A stretch of DNA of 5,057 nt, taken from NCBI GenBank assembly GCA_949742895.1, contig CATJRT010000050.1, positions 1 through 5,057 on the forward strand. The letters are read 5' to 3'. The notes under the pieces were generated by a model. The model worked only from the letters and a program-made list of their open reading frames with translations. It was not told the origin of the DNA and made no database searches. How positions within the stretch are numbered: position 1 is the first letter of the stretch; each line of letters begins with the position of its first letter. Positions 1-5,048 of this stretch are shown piece by piece. Source of the stretch: an uncultured Eubacteriales bacterium (GTDB taxonomy: Bacteria > Bacillota_A > Clostridia > Oscillospirales > Oscillospiraceae). Position numbers and translations under genes: made by a program.

Positions 1-135
1 CGCCATCTCCTGCACGTCTACCATGTTCTCTTCCTGGTTTACCAGGATCACAGGATATGAGCGGCCTTGTCCGTCTGTTTTGCGGCGGAAATGACCCGCT
101 GCTGTGTAAAAAATACTTGCTTTCTCCATATTCAT
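1..135 (-). CDS. N-terminal fragment of a small unrecognised protein (runs off the left edge)
   Basis: Reading the minus strand from 135 to 1 gives 45 codons without a stop, starting MNMEKASIFYTAAGHFRRK and continuing with a YPVILVN segment and VDVQEMA at the window edge. A strong ribosome binding site, GGAGG (plus-strand 143-147), lies 7 nt before the ATG at 135-133, which decides this start over the in-frame ATG two codons later. The visible part is soluble-looking, with no signal peptide or membrane segment and a basic patch (HFRRK) near residues 15-19. I do not recognise the family and assign no function. It is divergent from the AraC-type regulator and so probably not part of the rhamnose operon. 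Base composition is more mixed than in the sugar genes. That it is a real gene rests on the ribosome binding site, the open frame and an upstream promoter candidate. Confidence 0.65.
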   Translation of the reverse strand, partial: MNMEKASIFYTAAGHFRRKTDGQGRSYPVILVNQEENMVDVQEMA

Positions 136-175
136 AAAACTGCCTCCGTTTTTTGATTTGAAAGTCTCATATTAC

Positions 176-204
176 CTTTTACAGATGGGGGCGCCGTTTT
201 TCAA
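176..204 (-). promoter_or_regulatory. Probable promoter of the leftward gene
   Basis: On the minus strand TTGAAA (199-204, five of six matches to the sigma-A -35 consensus) is separated by exactly 17 bp from TAAAAG (176-181, four of six matches to the -10 consensus). Transcription would start near 169, giving a leader of about 35 nt before the ATG at 135. A second AT-rich hexamer, TAATAT (169-174), is a better -10 by sequence but would sit 24 bp from the -35 and so fits poorly. Inferred from sequence only. Confidence 0.45.
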
Positions 205-326
205 CACAGAAAGCAAAAACGGATATTCTTGAGCACACTCAGAAATGTCTGGATTTCTCTGTTAAAAATCGACAGATCCCGTGTTTTGTGTATCACATCA
301 TTTCGGATTCCCGGCGCCCACTGTAA
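179..326. repeat. Inverted pair of TTACAG/GGGCGCCG boxes, candidate operators
   Basis: The left box reads TTACAG (179-184), four bases, then GGGCGCCG (189-196). The right box, read on the minus strand, is TTACAG (321-326), one base, then GGGCGCCG (312-319). The two boxes therefore face each other with the same two elements but with spacers of 4 and 1 nt. The left box lies between the -35 and -10 of the leftward promoter; the right box abuts the -35 of the rightward promoter at 327. That placement would suit a repressor or autoregulator controlling both directions. The spacer difference weakens the match, and no protein is assigned. Confidence 0.35.
194..222. repeat. Perfect 8-bp inverted repeat in the divergent intergenic region
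   Basis: CCGTTTTT (194-201) and AAAAACGG (215-222) are perfect reverse complements separated by 13 nt. The left arm overlaps the -35 of the leftward promoter and the left GGGCGCCG box. CCGTTTTT also occurs as a direct copy at 146-153, next to the ribosome binding site of the leftward gene. The repeat is not followed by a T-tract appropriate for a terminator on either strand, so a DNA-binding or incidental role is more likely. A second, weaker inverted repeat, AGAAAT (241-246) and ATTTCT (253-258) with a 6-nt spacer, lies just downstream. Confidence 0.3.
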
Positions 327-355
327 TTGCGAAGCGGCAGGCATTGTGATATGAT
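327..355 (+). promoter_or_regulatory. Promoter of the AraC-type regulator gene
   Basis: TTGCGA (327-332, four of six matches to the -35 consensus) is followed by a 17-bp spacer and TATGAT (350-355, five of six matches to the -10 consensus). A TG at 347-348 makes this an extended -10 element. Transcription would start at about 361-363, leaving a short leader of some 24 nt. The ribosome binding site AGGGG (374-378) is 7 nt before the ATG at 386. All elements have canonical sigma-A spacing, so constitutive or mildly regulated expression of the regulator is expected. Confidence 0.65.
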
Positions 356-385
356 AACAGGACATTGAAGTAAAGGGGCGTTCCC

Positions 386-1339
386 ATGCTAAACCAGGAC
401 TTACTGCGGGAGCTTCAGGTAATTACGGAGGAGGAGCAGGCCATCCTGGATGGCCGCACCACCATTGACCGCAATCTATATATGGAGGGCAGACCCAATG
501 TGGTCAACAGCCAGAAGCTGCTGTCCGCCGGAAAGCTCATCACCTTGCGTCCCAACACAAGGTTCATCCATTTCCCGGAGCACACCCACGATTATGTGGA
601 AATGGTGTATGGCTGTGCCGGGGTGGTGGAGCACGTTGTCAACGGGAAAACCATCCGCCTGAAGCCCGGCGAGTTTTTATTCCTCGGCCAGAAAGCCGCC
701 CATGAGGTGTGTCCCGCCGGGCGGGAGGATATCGCGGTGAATTTCATCGTCCTGCCGGAGTTTTTCAGCGATACGCTGTCCGCCATCCACGACGAGGCTA
801 CCCCCCTGCGGCAGTTTTTGATCGACTGCCTGTTTGGGCAGAACACCGGGCCGGGCTACCTCCACTTCCAGGTGGCGGACGACCTGCCCATCCAGAATCT
901 GGCAGAAAACCTGCTGTACACCCTGATCCGGGAGACCCCCAACCGCCGCAAGGTCAGCCAGATGACCATGACCTTGCTGTTCCTCCAGCTGCTGGGCCAC
1001 ACGGACAAGCTGAATTGGGATGAGCGGGAGGACGTCATTTTAAAGCTGCTTCGCTACGTGGAGGACTGTTATCCCGACGCCAGCCTGACGGAAGCCGCCC
1101 GGCTGCTCCACACCGATATCTACAGCCTGTCCCGCCTGATTCGCGCCCAGACCGGGAAAACGTTTATCCAGCTGCTCCAGGAAAAACGCCTGAGCCAAGC
1201 CGCCTTTCTCCTGAAAACTACCAGCCGGAAGGTAGACGATGTGGCCTTGGCGGTGGGGTATGAAAATATCAGCTACTTCCACCGCATCTTCAAGGCCGCC
1301 TACGGCGTCTCCCCCCGGCAGTACCGCATTGCAAAATAG
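386..1339 (+). CDS. AraC-family transcriptional regulator with N-terminal cupin sensor domain
   Basis: This 317-residue protein has the classic two-part AraC layout. The N-terminal half contains a cupin-like ligand-binding fold at about residues 55-110 (HTHDYVEMVY at 66-75, the LKPGEFLFL turn at 92-100, then AAHEV). Residues 130-210 are a mostly helical linker. The C-terminal domain, about 215-317, has two helix-turn-helix motifs: the first at about 232-257 (ASLTEAARLLHTD onward), the second at about 282-305, ending in the family signature GYENISYFHRIFKAAYGVSP with PRQYR (293-314). The start has AGGGG 7 nt upstream and a matching promoter. Lying directly upstream of and co-directional with rhaB, it is most likely a rhamnose- or rhamnulose-responsive activator of the operon, functionally like RhaS/RhaR but not demonstrably orthologous. 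Its effector is inferred from context only. No terminator separates it from rhaB, so some read-through is possible. It acts in the cytoplasm on DNA. Confidence 0.93.
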   Translation: MLNQDLLRELQVITEEEQAILDGRTTIDRNLYMEGRPNVVNSQKLLSAGKLITLRPNTRFIHFPEHTHDYVEMVYGCAGVVEHVVNGKTIRLKPGEFLFLGQKAAHEVCPAGREDIAVNFIVLPEFFSDTLSAIHDEATPLRQFLIDCLFGQNTGPGYLHFQVADDLPIQNLAENLLYTLIRETPNRRKVSQMTMTLLFLQLLGHTDKLNWDEREDVILKLLRYVEDCYPDASLTEAARLLHTDIYSLSRLIRAQTGKTFIQLLQEKRLSQAAFLLKTTSRKVDDVALAVGYENISYFHRIFKAAYGVSPRQYRIAK

Positions 1340-1374
1340 GACACTTTTTTCTCAAACGAGGACCTCTTTTTTTC
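1338..1374 (+). promoter_or_regulatory. Direct repeat with 21-bp period, candidate AraC-type activator site
   Basis: The stretch 1338-1353 (AGGACACTTTTTTCTC) and the stretch 1359-1374 (AGGACCTCTTTTTTTC) match at 12 of 16 positions when shifted by exactly 21 bp. Tandem direct half-sites about two helical turns apart, with the downstream copy touching the -35 region, are the known arrangement of AraC-family activator sites such as araI1/I2. Here the downstream copy covers the position (1365-1370) where a -35 box should be. The upstream copy begins inside the stop codon of the regulator gene. The match is seen directly; binding by the neighbouring regulator is inferred. Confidence 0.5.
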
Positions 1375-1425
1375 GGCCTGCCTGCGGTATACTATTGGCA
1401 GCACAGGAAAAGGAGGTCTTTTCTT
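1359..1425 (+). promoter_or_regulatory. Potential long RNA hairpin sequestering the rhaB ribosome binding site
   Basis: Positions 1359-1373 can pair with 1406-1420 in fifteen consecutive base pairs, eleven Watson-Crick and four G-U. The core is GACCTC (1361-1366) against GAGGTC (1413-1418). An inner stem, CTGCC (1378-1382) with GGCAG (1397-1401), closes the large loop. The 3' arm contains the AGGAGG ribosome binding site of rhaB (1411-1416), and the arm is followed by a T-rich run, TTTTCTT, at 1419-1425. RNA arriving from the regulator gene could form it; RNA starting at the operon promoter (about 1399-1401) would lack the 5' arm. It could act as a translational block or a weak terminator for read-through. 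Pyrimidine-rich against purine-rich tracts pair easily by chance. Confidence 0.4.
1388..1393 (+). promoter_or_regulatory. -10 box of the rha operon promoter, no recognisable -35
   Basis: TATACT matches five of six -10 consensus positions and lies 31 nt before the rhaB start codon, so transcription would begin at about 1399-1401. At 17-bp spacing the -35 position holds TCTTTT (1365-1370), which matches the consensus at only one position. A good -10 without a -35, next to a tandem repeat, is typical of promoters that need an activator such as an AraC-family protein. The leader would be about 24 nt and include AGGAGG at 1411-1416. Confidence 0.55.
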
Positions 1426-2704
1426 GAAATATTGTTTGGCCATCGACATCGGCGCGTCCTCCGGGCGGCACATTGTAGGCTGGAAGGAGAACGGCGAAGT
1501 CAAAACCGAGGAAGTCTGCCGCTTCCCCAATGGGGTAATAGAGGACAATGGATACCTGGTCTGGGACGTGGACGCACTGCTGTCCCATGTGAAAGCGGGC
1601 ATTGACAGGGCGCTGGAGCGGTTCCCGGACATTGCCAGCCTCTCCATCGACACCTGGGGGTGTGATTATGTGCTCCTGCGGGGAGACGAGGAGGTGCGGC
1701 CCTGCTTCGCCTACCGGGACAGCCGCACCGAAGCAGTCATTCCGGCGGCGCACGAGCGGTTACCCTTCGAGGAGCTGTACTGCCGCACGGGATGCCAGTT
1801 CCAGCCCTTCAACACCATTTACCAGCTTTGCGACGACCTGCAAAGGGGGCGGCTGGAGGGGGTGACGGACTTCCTCATGGTGCCGGAGTACCTGATGTGG
1901 AAGCTCACCGGGAAAAAAAGACGGGAGTACACCAATGCCACCACCACCGGGCTGGTAAACGCTGAAACCGGGGAATTTGACCTGGAGATTGTTCGCAAGC
2001 TCGGTCTGCTGGAAAACCTGTTTCCCAAGCTCAGCCAGCCCGGAACTGCGGTTGGGGAATACAAAGGAATCAAGGTGATGCTGTGTGCCACCCACGACAC
2101 CGCCTCCGCCGTGGAGGGCATCCCCATGGAGGGGGAACAGCTTTATATCTCGTCGGGCACCTGGTCCCTGCTGGGGGTGAAGTCCCCCGTCCCCCATACC
2201 GGCGAAAAGAGCCGGGAGGCCAATTATTCCAACGAGGGGGGCGTGGGGTACATCCGCTACCAGAAGAACATCATGGGAATGTGGATCGTCAACCGCCTGC
2301 GGGACGAGCTGTGTCCGGACAAACCATTCCCGGACATCGCAGCGGATGCCGAGGCCAGCGCCTTTGACGGCACCGTAGATGCCAATGCCCAGTGCTTTCT
2401 GGCCCCGGACAGCATGAAGGACGCCTTTGACAGGACGTTGGACGCCAAGCCGCAAACCATCGGGGACTATTTCCGCTGTGCCTACTGCTCCCTGGCTCTG
2501 AGCTACCGGGATGCCATCCGGGAGCTGGAGGAAAACACCGGAAGGACTTACGAAACGCTGTACATCGTAGGTGGCGGGGCGAAAAACGCGTTCCTGAACC
2601 AGCTGACTGGGGAAGCCACGGGCAAACAAGTGGTGGCCCTGCCCATTGAGGCCATCGCTTTGGGCAATTTAAAAATCCAAATGGAAGGGGTCGTCTCATG
2701 TTAG
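1424..2704 (+). CDS. rhaB: Rhamnulokinase (FGGY family), C-terminally short
   Basis: Cytoplasmic kinase transferring the ATP gamma-phosphate to L-rhamnulose, giving L-rhamnulose 1-phosphate. Start codon is TTG, supported by AGGAGG (1411-1416) 7 nt upstream and by the product beginning at the usual N-terminus. Family landmarks: phosphate-binding loop DIGASSGR (8-15), SIDTWGCDY (74-82), YRDSRT (97-102), TGCQFQPFNTIYQL (122-135), TNATTTGL (170-177), HDTASAV (224-230) with D225 at the catalytic-base position (Asp237 of E. coli RhaB as I recall), SSGTWSLLG (243-251), NEGGVGYIR (270-278) and adenosine motif VGGGAKN (382-388). These distinguish RhaB from xylulo-, fuculo- and glycerol kinases. The protein is 426 residues against about 470-490 usual in the family: it stops just after EAIALGNLKIQM (409-420), where E. 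coli RhaB continues for about 50 residues. It overlaps the isomerase by 7 bp (2698-2704), implying translational coupling. Family is secure; whether the short form is fully active is uncertain. Confidence 0.92.
   Translation: MKYCLAIDIGASSGRHIVGWKENGEVKTEEVCRFPNGVIEDNGYLVWDVDALLSHVKAGIDRALERFPDIASLSIDTWGCDYVLLRGDEEVRPCFAYRDSRTEAVIPAAHERLPFEELYCRTGCQFQPFNTIYQLCDDLQRGRLEGVTDFLMVPEYLMWKLTGKKRREYTNATTTGLVNAETGEFDLEIVRKLGLLENLFPKLSQPGTAVGEYKGIKVMLCATHDTASAVEGIPMEGEQLYISSGTWSLLGVKSPVPHTGEKSREANYSNEGGVGYIRYQKNIMGMWIVNRLRDELCPDKPFPDIAADAEASAFDGTVDANAQCFLAPDSMKDAFDRTLDAKPQTIGDYFRCAYCSLALSYRDAIRELEENTGRTYETLYIVGGGAKNAFLNQLTGEATGKQVVALPIEAIALGNLKIQMEGVVSC
2685..2690 (+). promoter_or_regulatory. Ribosome binding site of the isomerase, inside the end of rhaB
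   Basis: AAGGGG (2685-2690) lies 7 nt before the ATG at 2698. It falls within the last few rhaB codons, so the terminal rhaB residues MEGVVSC are encoded by what is functionally the leader of the next gene. This supports the 2698 start and coupled translation, and it marks the point where rhaB family similarity ends. Confidence 0.7.
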
Positions 2705-4116
2705 TGGAAACCAAAGCAAGGGTGGGTGTTTTCGCCATCGCCCTGGGGGCGTACCTGCCCCAGTTCCCGTCCTTAGTGCCGGAATTTGAAGCCCAGTATG
2801 CGGACTTCAAGCAATCCCTGCCGGACGCGGTAGAGCTTATTGACGGCGGCATCGTCACAACCAAGGAGCTTTCCCAGATGGCGGGGGACAAATTCCGGGC
2901 CGCCGATGTGGATCTGGTCATTCTCCAGCTCCTGACCTACGCCACGTCCTACAATATGCTCCCCGCCGTCCGGGATCTGGACGTGCCTGTGGTGCTGGTG
3001 AACCTCCAGAAGAAGCGTGCCCCGGACTACGCCAACACCGATACCGCCGCCTGGCTGGGCCAGCTCTACGCCTGCGGCGCGGTGGGGGAGATGGTGGCCG
3101 ACCTGGAGCGGGCGGGCAAGCGCCACGCCGTCATCACCGGCGTAGTGGAGGGCGGCGACCCCCAGGCCCAGGCCGAGATCGAGGACTGGTGCCGCGCGGC
3201 CCAGGTGCGCCGCCGTTTCCGGGACACCAACCTGGCCCAGATCGGCCGGCCCTATCCCGGCATGATGGACTTGTATATCGACGAGACGAATCTCTATCAC
3301 CGGATGTGGCTGTACACCAAACAGTTTGACTGGGAAAAGCTGTGGGCCATCGCCGACAATATCACCGACGAGGACGCCATCCGGGCCAAGGCCCAGGACA
3401 TCCTGGATACCTTCGACGTCGAGGGCGGCGGCGCCATCGAAAAGGTGTGGGAGATGGCAAAATATGTAGCGGCCTTTGAGCAGTGGGTGAAGGACGAGCA
3501 CATCGCCTTCATCGCCTCCCATTACGACGGCTTCGCCCAGGGCAAGGCGGGGGTGCTGGACAGTATGCTCATCCCGGCGTTCTCCATGCTCATCAAGCAG
3601 GGCGTGGCCTGCGCCGTAGAGGGGGACATCAAGGTGGCTATGGCTATGAGCATCCTGAAAACCATCTCCGGTATGGGCCAGCTGTCCGAGATGTACTCCA
3701 TCGACTTCGACGAGGATATCTGTATCATCGGCCACAGCGGCTCCGGGGACGCGGATATCTCCGCCAAGAAGCCCACCATGAAAATCGTCCCCGTGTTCCA
3801 CGGCAAGACGGGCGGCGGCTATCTCACCCAGTTTTACCCCCATCTCGGCCCTGTCACCTATCTGGGCATCACCCAGGACAGAGACGGACATTTCAAGTTT
3901 GCTGCGGCTGAGGGCATCAACGAGGAAGGCCCCATCTTCACCTTCGGCGACACCAATATGCGCACCCGCTTTGCCTGCGGGGCGCGGGCGTTCTGCGACA
4001 AATGGAGCGAGGCCGGGCCCACCCACCACATGGCGGCGGCGTCCGGCAGGCACATCGACACCATTTTGAAGGTGGCCAAGATTTTCAACGTACCGGTTGA
4101 CATCGTCACACGGTAA
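2698..4116 (+). CDS. Sugar isomerase of the L-arabinose/L-fucose isomerase group, probable L-rhamnose isomerase of the operon
   Basis: A 472-residue cytoplasmic aldose-ketose isomerase, probably metal-dependent (Mn2+ in related enzymes). The N-terminal half has a Rossmann-like pattern (KARVGVFAIALG at 6-17, VDLVILQLLTYATS at 71-84, VPVVLVNLQKKRAPDY at 96-111). The C-terminal half carries residues resembling the AraA metal site: E308 in VEGDIKVAM, E331 in LSEMYSIDFDED, H346 in IIGHSGSGD and H443/H444 in GPTHHMA. By my hand alignment these match E306, E333, H350 and H450 of E. coli AraA, both in motif and nearly in number. Length is near AraA (about 500) and below FucI (about 591). It is not the TIM-barrel RhaA family. 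Lying between rhaB and rhaD, its expected job is L-rhamnose to L-rhamnulose; L-fucose or L-arabinose remain possible substrates. The start follows AAGGGG by 7 nt; the stop is a tandem TAA TAG. Family assignment is firm, substrate is inferred. Confidence 0.85.
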   Translation: MLVETKARVGVFAIALGAYLPQFPSLVPEFEAQYADFKQSLPDAVELIDGGIVTTKELSQMAGDKFRAADVDLVILQLLTYATSYNMLPAVRDLDVPVVLVNLQKKRAPDYANTDTAAWLGQLYACGAVGEMVADLERAGKRHAVITGVVEGGDPQAQAEIEDWCRAAQVRRRFRDTNLAQIGRPYPGMMDLYIDETNLYHRMWLYTKQFDWEKLWAIADNITDEDAIRAKAQDILDTFDVEGGGAIEKVWEMAKYVAAFEQWVKDEHIAFIASHYDGFAQGKAGVLDSMLIPAFSMLIKQGVACAVEGDIKVAMAMSILKTISGMGQLSEMYSIDFDEDICIIGHSGSGDADISAKKPTMKIVPVFHGKTGGGYLTQFYPHLGPVTYLGITQDRDGHFKFAAAEGINEEGPIFTFGDTNMRTRFACGARAFCDKWSEAGPTHHMAAASGRHIDTILKVAKIFNVPVDIVTR

Positions 4117-4136
4117 TAGGACAAGAAAAAATGATG

Positions 4137-4142
4137 AGGAGG
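4137..4142 (+). promoter_or_regulatory. Ribosome binding site of rhaD
   Basis: AGGAGG is a full anti-Shine-Dalgarno match, 10 nt before the ATG at 4153. The 36-bp gap after the isomerase stop (4117-4152) is purine-rich and contains neither a terminator stem nor a promoter, so rhaD is almost certainly cotranscribed with the two upstream genes. Confidence 0.7.
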
Positions 4143-4152
4143 AAATACAGCG

Positions 4153-4968
4153 ATGAAAAATATTCTGAACGCTCCATTCCTGGTGGAGATGGTGCGCACC
4201 GCCACCAATATGTACAGCCATGGCTGGGACGAGCGCAACGGCGGCAACATCAGCCTGCTGTTGAATGAAGCTGATGTCGCCGGGTATCTGGACGTGAACT
4301 CGGTGATCCGGGAGATTCCCACCGGCTTTGACGCCCCCACCCTGGACGGGAAATATTTCCTGGTCACTGGAACGGGCAAGTATTTCAAGAATGTGCAGTA
4401 CGACCCCGCCCAAAACCTGGGGCTGATTCGCGTTACCAACGGCGGAAAAACCGCCCAGCTCCTGTGGGGCTACTCCGATGGCGGAAAATTTACCTCCGAG
4501 CTGCCCGCCCACCTCATGAGCCATGCCGCACGGCTGGCGGTGAACCTGGACAGCCGGGTGGTAATGCACTGCCACCCCGCCAACCTGCTGGCGATGACCT
4601 ACGTCCACGACCTGGACACCAGAGCCTTCACCCGCACCCTCTGGCAGATGTGTACCGAGTGCATTGTGGTATTCCCCGACGGCGTGAATGTTCTGCCCTG
4701 GATGCTGTGCGGCACCAATGAGATTGGCGAGGCTACCGCCCAACAGATGCACACCGCCCGTCTGGTGGTATGGGCGCAGCACGGGATTTATGGGGCCGGG
4801 AAGGACCTGGACGAGACTTTCGGGCTCATTGAGACGGCGGAGAAAGCGGCGGAGATCTATATGAAAATCGCCCTCCTGCCCCGGTTGAACACCATCACCG
4901 ACGATCAGATGCGGCAGCTGGCCAGGCATTTCGGCGTGACCCCTCGGGAGGGCTTTTTGAGCGAGTGA
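4153..4968 (+). CDS. rhaD: Rhamnulose-1-phosphate aldolase (class II, zinc-dependent)
   Basis: Cytoplasmic zinc aldolase cleaving L-rhamnulose 1-phosphate to dihydroxyacetone phosphate and L-lactaldehyde. The 271-residue product is nearly the length of E. coli RhaD (274) and collinear with it. Diagnostic segments are GWDERNGGN (24-32), FLVTGTGKYFKNVQ (69-82, phosphate-binding region), LWGYSDG (104-110), TSELPAH (114-120), MHCHPANLLAMTYV (138-151), TECIVVFPDGVNVLPWM (168-184), GTNEIGEATAQ (187-197) and LDETFGLIETAEKAA (219-233), ending in FGVTP. The catalytic set is complete: E116 corresponds to Glu117 of E. coli RhaD, and zinc ligands H139, H141 and H210 to His141, His143 and His212. The length and these segments separate it from the shorter fuculose-phosphate aldolase and ribulose-phosphate epimerase relatives. 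It anchors the operon as a rhamnose pathway. It is the third structural gene, 36 bp after the isomerase. Confidence 0.96.
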   Translation: MKNILNAPFLVEMVRTATNMYSHGWDERNGGNISLLLNEADVAGYLDVNSVIREIPTGFDAPTLDGKYFLVTGTGKYFKNVQYDPAQNLGLIRVTNGGKTAQLLWGYSDGGKFTSELPAHLMSHAARLAVNLDSRVVMHCHPANLLAMTYVHDLDTRAFTRTLWQMCTECIVVFPDGVNVLPWMLCGTNEIGEATAQQMHTARLVVWAQHGIYGAGKDLDETFGLIETAEKAAEIYMKIALLPRLNTITDDQMRQLARHFGVTPREGFLSE

Positions 4969-5048
4969 CCAGAAAATTTAAGGCTCATCGGTAGAATGAG
5001 TGGGTGGTAAAAACTGAACAAGCCCTTGGCAACACAGGGGAAACGACT
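4969..5048 (+). other. Short intergenic leader after rhaD, no terminator seen
   Basis: The 80 bp between rhaD and the next start hold one modest stem, CTCAT (4984-4988) with ATGAG (4996-5000) and a 7-nt loop, but no T-tract follows, so it is not a convincing intrinsic terminator. No good -35/-10 pair is visible. AGGGG (5036-5040) lies 8 nt before ATG 5049. Transcription probably continues into the next gene. Confidence 0.4.

Noticed and set aside
281..297. TGTG and TCACA near 287-297 as a Crp-type site
   Set aside because: The half-sites are only 2 bp apart instead of the usual 6, so the element does not fit a Crp operator.
1760..2629. A 289-codon minus-strand open frame within rhaB
   Set aside because: Antisense shadow of rhaB, low-complexity G/V-rich product, and all conserved kinase motifs lie on the plus strand.
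359..4123. AGGACA occurring shortly before three genes (359, 1338 and 4118) as a shared operator
   Set aside because: The same hexamer also appears inside coding regions, for example near 1541, 3396 and 3876, so its frequency looks like background. Only the 21-bp tandem arrangement at 1338 is distinctive.
2773..4929. A 718-codon open frame on the minus strand spanning the isomerase and rhaD
   Set aside because: It lies antisense to two strongly supported family members. Its product is rich in G, V, H and Q, with no recognisable domain. Long antisense frames like this arise from biased third-position GC in the true genes; it has no supporting ribosome binding site or promoter that I can see.
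1424..4968. Reading the locus as an L-fucose pathway (fucI, fucK, fucA)
   Set aside because: The aldolase matches RhaD over its full length, including the GWDERNGGN and TSELPAH segments, and the kinase has RhaB rather than FucK landmarks. Only the isomerase group would allow fucose, so rhamnose is the better reading, although mixed use is not excluded.
4984..5000. Stem CTCAT/ATGAG after rhaD as an intrinsic terminator
   Set aside because: Only 5 bp of stem, low GC content, and no T-run follows.
5023..5039. Pairing of CCCT (5023-5026) with AGGG (5036-5039) as a switch hiding the next ribosome binding site
   Set aside because: Four base pairs with a 9-nt loop and no extension is too weak to separate from chance.
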